Positions 5,356-11,198 of a DNA stretch of 11,198 nucleotides are shown piece after piece. Under the pieces are notes generated by a model that saw only the letters and a list, made by a program, of their open reading frames with translations, was not told where the DNA came from and did no database searches. Origin of the DNA: Verrucomicrobiota bacterium (GTDB taxonomy: Bacteria > Verrucomicrobiota > Verrucomicrobiia > Chthoniobacterales > JAFAMB01). The stretch lies in assembly GCA_019241095.1 (NCBI GenBank), contig JAFAXJ010000215.1, positions 1 to 11,198 of the forward strand. The letters run 5' to 3'. Each line of letters starts with the position of its first letter. The stretch's first letter is position 1. The translations under genes and the position numbers were made by a program.

Positions 5356-7584
5356 ATGGTTGCTCAAGTCACAGCTGACCTCATTCGACAGCACGGGTTG
5401 AGTGAAGAAGAGTACGCACGCATTGTTGCCATATTAGGTCGCGAGCCGAACGTAACCGAGCTCGGCGTATTCTCTGTGATGTGGAGCGAGCATTGTTCTT
5501 ACAAAAACACACGATTGGAGCTGCAGAAATTTCCAACTACTGGGGCGAGTGTTCTAGTGAAGGCCGGAGAGGAGAACGCAGGTGTTATTGATATCGGCGA
5601 TGGTTGGGCAGTTGCGTTCAAAATGGAAAGTCACAACCATCCTAGTGCCATAGAGCCGTTTCAGGGGGCCGCGACCGGGGTCGGAGGCATCATCCGCGAC
5701 ATTTTTACTATGGGTGCTCGTCCCGTTTTCTTTCTGAATTCTTTGCGTTTTGGTCCAATTCATGGGCGGAGCGCAAACATTCGGAATAATCGGCGGATTT
5801 TTGCCGGAGTAGTTTCCGGTATCGCTCATTATGGGAATTGTATTGGTGTGCCAACGATAGGTGGGGAGGCCGGATTTGACGACTCCTACGAGGGCAATCC
5901 ACTCGTGAATGTTTTCTGTTTAGGAGTGCTTCGACATGATCAGATAATACGCGGTGCGGCTAAAGGTGTTGGAAACCCTGTGTTTTATGTTGGAGCTGAG
6001 ACAGGCCGCGACGGTCTCGCAGGAGCCGCTTTCGCCTCTCGTGATCTGACCGAAGAGTCGAAGAAGGACCGGCCGGCGGTCCAAGTCGGAGATCCATTTA
6101 AGGGCAAGTTGTTGATGGAAGCGTGTCTTGAACTGCTTGCCAGCGGTTGTGTAGCCGGCATTCAGGATATGGGTGCAGCTGGCCTGACATGTTCAACATG
6201 TGAAACGGCAAGTCGAGGAGGGAGTGGAATTGAAATTGAATTAGCTTCGGTTCCACAAAGAGAGTCAGGTATGACTCCGTACGAGATTCTTCTTAGCGAG
6301 TCTCAGGAGCGAATGCTCGTGATAGTTCGCAAAGGCGAGGAATCTAAGGTGAAAGAGGTTTTTGAGCGATGGGATTTGCCGTACGCTCAGGTGGGCAAAG
6401 TCACCGACGATGGTATGATGCGTGTACTGCGTCATGGAATCGTTGAAGTGAATATCCCTGCCCGTAAGCTTGCCGAGGAAGCGCCCGTGTATACACGCGA
6501 AGTGTCTGAACCGCCCTTGGATTCAGAGATCATGATTGAGGAAGTTGAGTACCCAGATTTGCACGTCAGCCTTCTAGAATTGCTTCGGCATCCTACTATT
6601 GCGTCCAAAAATTGGGTCTATGAGCAGTACGATCACACGGTCAGGGCTGGAACGATTGTACCGCCGGGCTCGGATGCAGCGGTTTTTTTCGTTCGGGAAG
6701 CAGGAAAATTTCTAGCGGCTACTTGCGATTGCAACTCATTGTTTTGCAGATCGAATCCGAGGCGAGGTGCTCAAGCCGCGGTAGCGGAGGCGGCGCGGAA
6801 CCTGGTTTGTTCCGGGGCAGTACCTTTGGCACTAACGGACAATTTGAATTTCGGAAACCCTTATCGACCGCAAAGCTTCTGGCAGCTACGCGAGTCTGTT
6901 GAGGGTATAGCGGAAGCTTGTCGTAAATTCCGCATTCCTGTTACTGGCGGTAACGTAAGCTTATACAATGAAAGCCCGGCAGGGGCGATCGACCCAACTC
7001 CAACTGTGGGAATGGTAGGTTTGATTGACGATGAACATTGGATTACTAGTCAGCATTTTAAGAGCCAGGGTGACCTGATTGCGCTGCTTGGACCTCCAGG
7101 GTATGAGATCGGGAGCAGTCATTACCTCAAGGTGATTCACGGACTTGAGCGAGGCGCTCCTCCCAAGCTTGATTACGATCTGGAAATTTCAGTGCAGTCG
7201 CTATTGCAAAAATTGATCCGAGCGGGCTGGATTAAGAGTGCTCACGATTGTTCGGAAGGCGGTTTGGCGGTAAGTGTGGCTGAATGCTGCATCTCAGGGG
7301 CACAAAAACTCGGTGCAACGATACAGCTGCCAGAGAGTTCGGAGCGCTTTGATGTGCTGTTATTCAATGAGTCTCATTCCAGAGTTGTCCTTACTCTCGA
7401 TCCTAATGATTGGGCAGTTGTGCTAGATCTTGCTTCGGGAGTTCCCGTCACCCGTCTTGGCATGGTCGGCGGGACATCGCTAACTATTTCAGCGGGAGAG
7501 TCGACCATGAGCTGGGGCCTGGATGAGCTCTATGAATCATGGTATCTTTCCGTTTGGCAGGCCATGTCTGCTTTAGATTTGTGA
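5356..7584 (+). CDS. purL: Phosphoribosylformylglycinamidine synthase subunit PurL (small type)
   Basis: This is the synthetase subunit of FGAM synthase, an ATP-using enzyme that aminates FGAR with ammonia from PurQ. At 742 residues it is the small PurL that needs PurS and PurQ, unlike the roughly 1300-residue fused enzyme of Gammaproteobacteria. Visible family blocks are [12 protein letters not shown] (about 41-52), [20 protein letters not shown] (about 89-108) with the H-N-H-P active-site region, [14 protein letters not shown] (about 110-123), [40 protein letters not shown] (531-540) and [16 protein letters not shown]. Both AIRS-like repeats are intact. The ATG follows the purQ stop without a gap, with only a short AAGG before it. 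Its TGA overlaps the purF GTG start. Confidence 0.97.
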   Translation: MVAQVTADLIRQHGLSEEEYARIVAILGREPNVTELGVFSVMWSEHCSYKNTRLELQKFPTTGASVLVKAGEENAGVIDIGDGWAVAFKMESHNHPSAIEPFQGAATGVGGIIRDIFTMGARPVFFLNSLRFGPIHGRSANIRNNRRIFAGVVSGIAHYGNCIGVPTIGGEAGFDDSYEGNPLVNVFCLGVLRHDQIIRGAAKGVGNPVFYVGAETGRDGLAGAAFASRDLTEESKKDRPAVQVGDPFKGKLLMEACLELLASGCVAGIQDMGAAGLTCSTCETASRGGSGIEIELASVPQRESGMTPYEILLSESQERMLVIVRKGEESKVKEVFERWDLPYAQVGKVTDDGMMRVLRHGIVEVNIPARKLAEEAPVYTREVSEPPLDSEIMIEEVEYPDLHVSLLELLRHPTIASKNWVYEQYDHTVRAGTIVPPGSDAAVFFVREAGKFLAATCDCNSLFCRSNPRRGAQAAVAEAARNLVCSGAVPLALTDNLNFGNPYRPQSFWQLRESVEGIAEACRKFRIPVTGGNVSLYNESPAGAIDPTPTVGMVGLIDDEHWITSQHFKSQGDLIALLGPPGYEIGSSHYLKVIHGLERGAPPKLDYDLEISVQSLLQKLIRAGWIKSAHDCSEGGLAVSVAECCISGAQKLGATIQLPESSERFDVLLFNESHSRVVLTLDPNDWAVVLDLASGVPVTRLGMVGGTSLTISAGESTMSWGLDELYESWYLSVWQAMSALDL

Positions 7585-9041
7585 ATACCCAGTATCGACC
7601 AAAGCACGAGTGCGGTGTTTTCGCTGTTTACGGCCACCCAGATGCGGCTCTTTTGACTTATTACGGGTTGTTTGCTCTGCAGCATCGTGGGCAGGAAAGC
7701 GCGGGAATCGTTACCGCTGAGCGATCACGGCAACCGTTCAGTATTCATCGGGGAATGGGATTGGTCGGCCAAGTGTTTTCTGAAAAGGATTTGTTTAGCC
7801 TTCGCGGAACTCGTTCGATCGGACATGTTCGATATTCGACGACCGGGTCGAGTACTCTGAAGAATGCCCAACCATTGGTGGTAGATTGCGCTCGCGGCCA
7901 ACTAGCTATCGCTCACAATGGTAATTTGGTGAATGCCTCCGTCCTCAGGGAGGAGTTGGAGGCTGCCGGTTCCATTTTTCAGACTACCGTGGACAGCGAG
8001 ATCATCTTGCACCTGCTGGCTAGGCCGACTGGAAACCAGAATGTACTGACGGCTCTCCGCAAAGTGCATGGCGCTTTCTCCTTTGTTTTGATGGGCGAAG
8101 AGGAAATCCTGGGCGTCCGGGATCCATTTGGGTTTCGTCCTTTGGTCTTAGGTAAGCTGGACGACGCCTATATTCTAGCCTCTGAGACCTGTGCTCTGGA
8201 CTTGATTCATGCGGACTATATTCGTGAAGTCGAGCCGGGAGAGGTCGTGATAATAAGTGATGACGGAATTAGATCCGAATGGCCATTCAAAGAGGAACGC
8301 AAGGCCTTTTGCATGTTCGAGTATGTCTATTTTGCGCGCCCCGACAGTCTGATCAACGACCGTAACGTGAGTAAGGTTCGAGTTGCAATGGGGCGCGAAT
8401 TAGCCAGGCTTCACCCCGTTAAGGCAGACATTGTTGTGCCGGTGCCCGATTCCGGGAACTATGCAGCTCTGGGCTATAGCCAAGAGCTAAAGATCCCGTG
8501 CGAACACGCATTCGTTCGCAACCATTATATTGGGCGAACTTTCTTGCAACCAACTCAGCTGATTCGCGATTTCGATGTTCGCGTTAAGCTAAACCTGATC
8601 AAGGAACTGGTGGCAGGTAAGCGGGTTGTGGTAGTGGATGACTCAGTGGTTCGGGGTACGACAGCCCGAGCACGTGTTGTGAACTTGCGCGAAGCTGGAG
8701 CAGAGGAAGTGCACCTTCGAATCAGTTGCCCTCCGCACCGATTTGCGTGTCACTACGGTATAGATTTTCCTGACCCTACAAATCTTTTGGCAAATCAGCT
8801 TACTACTGAACAAATCACGGAGTATCTGGAGGTCGACTCTATTGGGTATCTTGACGTACCATCGATGGTTAGAGCCACTGGACTACCTGAAAACGAGTTT
8901 TGCTTGGCCTGTTTCACTGGTAATTATCCAGTGCAATTCGATCCTCATATCGACAAATTCGTCATGGAGCAACGGTTAACTCGTTCCCATCTGTTTAATA
9001 ACGCGGTTACTCATCCAGAGCTTTTCGCCGGCTCAAAATGA
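7581..9041 (+). CDS. purF: Amidophosphoribosyltransferase PurF ([4Fe-4S] type)
   Basis: PurF makes phosphoribosylamine from PRPP and glutamine, the committed step of purine synthesis. I place the start at GTG 7581, which overlaps the purL TGA by 4 nt. It gives a 10-residue propeptide ([10 protein letters not shown]) before the N-terminal nucleophile C11, as in Bacillus-type enzymes; the longer frame from ATG 7539 would overlap purL by 46 nt with no family-like sequence. The N-terminal Ntn glutaminase includes [19 protein letters not shown] and AHNGNLVNA. The phosphoribosyltransferase part has [13 protein letters not shown] (349-361), the PRPP loop. Four Cys match the iron-sulfur ligands: C244 (FCMFEYVYF), C390 (CHYGIDF), C441 and C444 (CLAC). 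This predicts an oxygen-sensitive, propeptide-processed enzyme. Length is 486 residues. The final TGA overlaps the purM ATG. Confidence 0.96.
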   Translation: MNTQYRPKHECGVFAVYGHPDAALLTYYGLFALQHRGQESAGIVTAERSRQPFSIHRGMGLVGQVFSEKDLFSLRGTRSIGHVRYSTTGSSTLKNAQPLVVDCARGQLAIAHNGNLVNASVLREELEAAGSIFQTTVDSEIILHLLARPTGNQNVLTALRKVHGAFSFVLMGEEEILGVRDPFGFRPLVLGKLDDAYILASETCALDLIHADYIREVEPGEVVIISDDGIRSEWPFKEERKAFCMFEYVYFARPDSLINDRNVSKVRVAMGRELARLHPVKADIVVPVPDSGNYAALGYSQELKIPCEHAFVRNHYIGRTFLQPTQLIRDFDVRVKLNLIKELVAGKRVVVVDDSVVRGTTARARVVNLREAGAEEVHLRISCPPHRFACHYGIDFPDPTNLLANQLTTEQITEYLEVDSIGYLDVPSMVRATGLPENEFCLACFTGNYPVQFDPHIDKFVMEQRLTRSHLFNNAVTHPELFAGSK

Positions 9042-10060
9042 GGAGAACCGAGAAGAAGGCCTATGCCTCTGCGGGCGTCGATATTGATCTTGCGAATCGG
9101 GTAAAGAAGGGGCTGCAGAAAAAGGTTGAGTCCACTTTTGGTCCTGAGGTTCTAGGCAAAATAGGTGGCTTCGGCGGCTTGTTTCGAGCAGAATTCAGTG
9201 GGCTTAAAGAGCCCGTATTAGTTTCGAGTATCGACGGGGTCGGGACGAAGCTAAAAATTGCAATCGCTTTGAACCAGCATGAATCTATCGCTCAAGATTT
9301 AGTAAACCATTGCATCAACGATATCGCTGTCACCGGCGCTAAGCCGCTATTTTTCCTAGATTATATTGGCGCGGAGCGTCTCGAGCCAATTGTCTTCGAC
9401 CAGTTGATATCTGGTTTTACGAAAGCGTGTAGATCAGGTGGATGTGCGTTGATCGGCGGAGAAACCGCCCAACTGCCTGGTATGTACAAAGCCAGAGAGT
9501 ATGACCTTGCGGGCTGTATTGTCGGTCTGGTCGAGCGATCGAACATACTCGATGGAAGGAGAATTACTCCGGTTGACGTGTTGATCGGCTTACCTTCAAA
9601 TGGATTGCACACGAATGGCTTTTCACTCGCACGAAAGATTCTTTTTGAGCAGATGCACCTGGATCTGAATCAGAGGGTTCAAGGCCTCACAAAAACGTTG
9701 GGTAACGAGTTGGTCAGAATTCATCGCAACTATCAACCTGTGATCGCAAGCATTCCGACGACTAAATTGAAAGGGGCTGCTCACATTACCGGCGGAGGAT
9801 TGATAGATAACTTACCGCGCATCCTGCCTCCATCATGCGACGCACTGATCGAGACTTCATCGTGGCGTGTGCCGCAGATTTTCCGACTCATACAACGAGG
9901 AGGTAACGTTTCGAATGAGGAAATGTTTCAGGTCTTCAATATGGGGATCGGTATGGTTTTAATCGTTGCGAAACAGCATGCTCCTGAAGTCGAGTTTCGT
10001 ACGAAGGGGCGGGTTATTGGAAAGATAATGCCTGGGACCGGAAAGGTGTTGCTAGCCTGA
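9038..10060 (+). CDS. purM: Phosphoribosylformylglycinamidine cyclo-ligase PurM (AIR synthetase)
   Basis: PurM closes the imidazole ring of FGAM with ATP to give AIR, the step directly after FGAM synthase. The 340-residue length is normal. Family blocks are LVSSIDGVGTKLKIA (about 61-75), HCINDIAVTGAKPLFFLDYI (91-110), GGETAQLPGMY (140-150), LPSNGLHTNGFSL (185-197), HITGGGLIDNLPRILP (249-264) and FNMGIGM (300-306), with an ending VIGKIMPGTGKV usual for the family. The ATG at 9038 overlaps the purF stop by 4 nt (ATGA), indicating coupled translation. It is the last purine gene here; purN, purD and purE are absent from the window. The stop codon lies in the stem of a hairpin (10057-10081). Confidence 0.97.
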   Translation: MRRTEKKAYASAGVDIDLANRVKKGLQKKVESTFGPEVLGKIGGFGGLFRAEFSGLKEPVLVSSIDGVGTKLKIAIALNQHESIAQDLVNHCINDIAVTGAKPLFFLDYIGAERLEPIVFDQLISGFTKACRSGGCALIGGETAQLPGMYKAREYDLAGCIVGLVERSNILDGRRITPVDVLIGLPSNGLHTNGFSLARKILFEQMHLDLNQRVQGLTKTLGNELVRIHRNYQPVIASIPTTKLKGAAHITGGGLIDNLPRILPPSCDALIETSSWRVPQIFRLIQRGGNVSNEEMFQVFNMGIGMVLIVAKQHAPEVEFRTKGRVIGKIMPGTGKVLLA

Positions 10061-10081
10061 ACCCTTTCAGTTCGGGTTCAG
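10057..10081 (+). terminator. Hairpin over the purM stop codon (weak terminator or 3'-stabilising structure)
   Basis: CTGAACCC (10057-10064) pairs perfectly over 8 bp with GGGTTCAG (10074-10081) around a 9-nt loop. The TGA stop of purM is inside the left arm. No T-run follows, so efficient intrinsic termination is not supported; transcript protection or partial attenuation before the downstream gene is more likely. Confidence 0.4.
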
Positions 10082-10119
10082 TCCTACAAGAGCGGTTCCA
10101 AAAACCTTACGATTTGCGA

Positions 10120-10138
10120 CCAGAGGTGACCACTCTGG
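10120..10138 (+). other. Second hairpin in the purM-NYN gap
   Basis: CCAGAG (10120-10125) pairs with CTCTGG (10133-10138) around a 7-nt loop that contains GTGACCA. Together with the hairpin at 10057-10081, it makes the 163-nt gap structured. No promoter with good -35 and -10 boxes was found in the gap, so the NYN gene may be reached by read-through. Confidence 0.35.
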
Positions 10139-10223
10139 AGGAGGCTCTATTCGTCGCTCCTAAGGTTATTGAATGATTTGTCAGCAGCAGGTGTCTGAAT
10201 TTTCGGGCTTTTGTTTCAGCTTT

Positions 10224-10661
10224 ATGAGTCAGCAGTATCTTATCGTAGATGGCCATAGTGTGATATTTGCCTGGCCAGAACTGCGGGCTTTACACAACCA
10301 AAAAACTGCTCTCGCCCGAGAGGAATTAGTCCGAGCACTGACGCACTACCAGGATTATACGGGAGTCAACGTGGTGCTAGTTTTCGATGGGAAGGGCGTT
10401 GAGATCAGTCATGAATTCATCCAGGGCGGCATTCAAATTTTCTATTCTGGTCGAGGTCGAACTGCAGACGACTTGATAGAAAGGCTCGTTGCAAAATATG
10501 GCAGGACCTATTTGATCACCGTGGCCACTTCGGACCTGATGGAACAGCAAACAGTAATTTCGTTTGGTGCGGATTGCGTCAGCGCCGAGACTCTTCATAC
10601 AATGTTGGCAAATGCCCGGCGAGAATTTTCTCGTGACCTGAAACGTCGGAATCGGTCTTGA
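10224..10661 (+). CDS. YacP-like NYN-domain protein (PIN-like RNase fold)
   Basis: The 145-residue product matches the YacP/NYN family of small PIN-fold RNases (Rae1 in Bacillus is a ribosome-associated member). It contains LIVDGHSVIFAWPEL (6-20), VVLVFDGKG (50-58), the GGIQIFYSGRGRTADDLIERL segment and ITVATSDLMEQQ (98-109). Conserved acidic residues of the metal site are visible: D9, D55, D82/D83 and D104. The C-terminus is basic (RDLKRRNRS) and may touch RNA. I chose ATG 10224, since family members begin just before the first strand; an in-frame ATG at 10173, with a weak AAGG 7 nt upstream, would add 17 Cys/Phe-rich residues and cannot be excluded. The gene lies 163 nt after purM on the same strand. 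Function in RNA cleavage is inferred from the fold. Confidence 0.85.
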   Translation: MSQQYLIVDGHSVIFAWPELRALHNQKTALAREELVRALTHYQDYTGVNVVLVFDGKGVEISHEFIQGGIQIFYSGRGRTADDLIERLVAKYGRTYLITVATSDLMEQQTVISFGADCVSAETLHTMLANARREFSRDLKRRNRS

Positions 10662-10775
10662 TCGGCAATAGAGGAATAGAGGAGCTATCGTTCGCGAAGC
10701 TTTGAAAGCAGGCAGAACCGGCGCACTCGAAATGCGTAGCCTTTATATGTCTGATGCCTAGGGGGAGCTGGACTG

Positions 10776-10811
10776 TTGCCCAAGGGACAGGTCTCATGGA
10801 CTTTTGGGCGA
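10776..10811 (+). repeat. REP-like hairpin carrying the fifth GGGACAGGTC motif
   Basis: GGGACAGGTCTCA (10784-10796) differs from the other four copies at one base. It sits in a hairpin: TTGCCCAAGGG (10776-10786) pairs with CTTTTGGGCGA (10801-10811) over 11 positions, eight Watson-Crick and three G-U, leaving a 14-nt loop that carries the rest of the motif. It lies about 340 nt upstream of the transposase start, in the same orientation as the distant copies. Confidence 0.6.
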
Positions 10812-10827
10812 GGGAAACGTCTCAGAC

Positions 10828-10845
10828 CATTGGAATCGTCCAATG
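10828..10845. other. Short perfect hairpin CATTGGA/TCCAATG
   Basis: CATTGGA (10828-10834), loop ATCG (10835-10838), TCCAATG (10839-10845): a 7-bp perfect stem. It lies 16 nt after the REP-like hairpin and may belong to the same element end. No T-run follows. Confidence 0.5.
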
Positions 10846-10878
10846 ATCAGTCTTAGTTAGCTGCTGACGTCAGGTCGC

Positions 10879-10980
10879 CTCACAGGTGAGATCTTTCGGG
10901 CGCCGGGTCATTTGCCAAACCTCCTGTGGTTCATTTTTCGAGCACAGGGATTAACTCAGGTCCTGTGAACTGAAAGATCA
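10879..10980. repeat. Nested inverted-repeat cluster, possible transposon end
   Basis: CTCAC-AG-GTGAG (10879-10890) begins the cluster. GATCTTTC (10890-10897) is the exact complement of GAAAGATC (10973-10980). Between and beside them lie alternating boxes: CACAGG (10881-10886), CCTGTG (10924-10929), CACAGG (10944-10949) and CCTGTG (10963-10968). The middle pair can form a hairpin inside the outer stem. Single-strand transposases of the Y1 family recognise such hairpins, so this may be a terminal structure; this is inference. Confidence 0.4.
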
Positions 10981-11102
10981 AACAGAGCAAAAACCGGATA
11001 CAACGCTCAAAAACACAAAAACAGGCATCCATATTTATTCTTGCCAATTCAAGTCGGCAGAGAGGCGGAAGTTGAACCCTGGAAAAGAATCAGGATGAAC
11101 TA

Positions 11103-11137
11103 TTGACAATAACAATGTTATATAGTGTTGTTATATT
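11103..11137 (+). promoter_or_regulatory. AT-rich promoter/operator-like stretch before the transposase
   Basis: A perfect TTGACA (11103-11108) is followed by ATAACA-A-TGTTAT (11109-11121), a 6-bp palindrome with one central base, and a further TTGTTAT (11128-11134) complementary to ATAACAA (11109-11115). TATAGT (11121-11126) and TATATT (11132-11137) are possible -10 boxes, but neither is at normal spacing from TTGACA (12 and 23 nt). The overlap of promoter-like and palindromic elements suggests an operator; the regulator is unknown. Confidence 0.35.
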
Positions 11138-11198
11138 ATGCGACAGCGCCGGATCAAAGTGGAAGGAAACAGCTATTACCATTGTATCTCGCGCACCG
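11138..11198 (+). CDS. REP-associated tyrosine (Y1/IS200-like) transposase, N-terminal fragment
   Basis: Only the first 20 codons are in the window, then the sequence ends. MRQRRIKVEGNSYYHCISRT matches the conserved N-terminus of RAYT/Y1_Tnp proteins, in which a basic R-x-x-R-I start leads into the first strand ending G-x-x-Y-H-x-x-x-R. These enzymes cut and rejoin single-stranded DNA at hairpins using one catalytic Tyr and an HUH-type His pair; both lie further on and cannot be checked. The ATG at 11138 fits the family start; there is no Shine-Dalgarno, only an AT-rich promoter-like stretch directly upstream. The inverted repeats in the preceding 360 bp and the REP-like motif copies support a RAYT assignment. 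Whether the gene is intact is unknown. Confidence 0.75.
   Translation, partial: MRQRRIKVEGNSYYHCISRT

Larger units (their letters stand above)
10662..11137. other. Structured non-coding region upstream of the transposase gene
   Basis: This 476-bp region has no supportable gene. It contains two adjacent copies of AATAGAGG (10667-10682), a long hairpin carrying a REP-like motif copy (10776-10811), a 7-bp-stem hairpin (10828-10845), the palindrome TGACGTCA (10865-10872), alternating CACAGG/CCTGTG boxes within a larger inverted repeat (10879-10980), an A-rich stretch (about 10981-11030) and an AT-rich promoter-like stretch directly before the transposase. The density of inverted repeats fits the left end of an IS200/IS605-type or RAYT element. 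Confidence 0.6.

Noticed and set aside
7539..7580. Upstream ATG start for purF
   Set aside because: It would overlap purL by 46 nt and add residues unlike any PurF; GTG 7581 gives the expected short propeptide before the nucleophilic Cys and a 4-nt overlap like its neighbours.
10137..10144. GGAGGAGG as a ribosome-binding site
   Set aside because: No ATG, GTG or TTG follows at a usable distance in a frame that stays open, so it is treated as part of the structured spacer.
10579..10797. 72-codon minus-strand frame across the end of the NYN gene
   Set aside because: It overlaps a well-supported gene and a hairpin repeat, with no start signal or domain.

Overview
The window looks like chromosomal DNA from a Gram-negative-type bacterium, most likely Verrucomicrobiota. 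This is inferred from protein style: a YacP-like NYN protein with the form usual in that phylum, a double-ACT protein, two small secreted proteins of unknown function, and a REP-associated tyrosine transposase (RAYT) start. Base composition is about half G+C. Most genes lack a clear Shine-Dalgarno sequence. No rRNA, tRNA or CRISPR array is visible.

Layout. (1) 1-1238 (+): 3' part of a gene joining the C-terminal half of a GT28/MGDG-synthase-like glycosyltransferase to a complete PHP metal-dependent phosphoesterase domain; its 5' end lies outside the window. (2) 1239-1900: 662 bp with no supportable gene, holding four same-orientation copies of a GGGACAGGTCACA motif, a 15-bp tandem duplication and hairpins. 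(3) 4250 down to 1901 (-): four genes, probably one transcript: a secreted helical protein, a secreted beta-rich protein (4-nt overlap), a double-ACT protein (7-nt gap) and a membrane-anchored helical protein (88-nt gap with overlapping hairpins). (4) 4251-4408: divergent promoter region. (5) 4409-10060 (+): a tightly packed de novo purine operon, purS-purQ-purL-purF-purM, with three 4-nt stop/start overlaps and one abutting junction. (6) 10224-10661 (+): YacP-like NYN RNase-fold gene. (7) 10662-11137: structured non-coding DNA with a fifth copy of the motif. (8) 11138-11198 (+): first 20 codons of a RAYT/Y1 transposase, running off the window.

How the genes work together. PurF commits PRPP to purine synthesis. 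PurS, PurQ and PurL form the three-part FGAM synthase, and PurM closes the imidazole ring to give AIR. Gene overlaps suggest translational coupling of all five. The repeats around 1381-1823 and 10784, together with the transposase start at the right edge, suggest a REP/RAYT-like system: an autonomous element at the right and scattered non-autonomous repeats elsewhere. The least understood coding parts are the glycosyltransferase-PHP fusion and the four-gene minus-strand cluster, whose functions cannot be read from the sequence.
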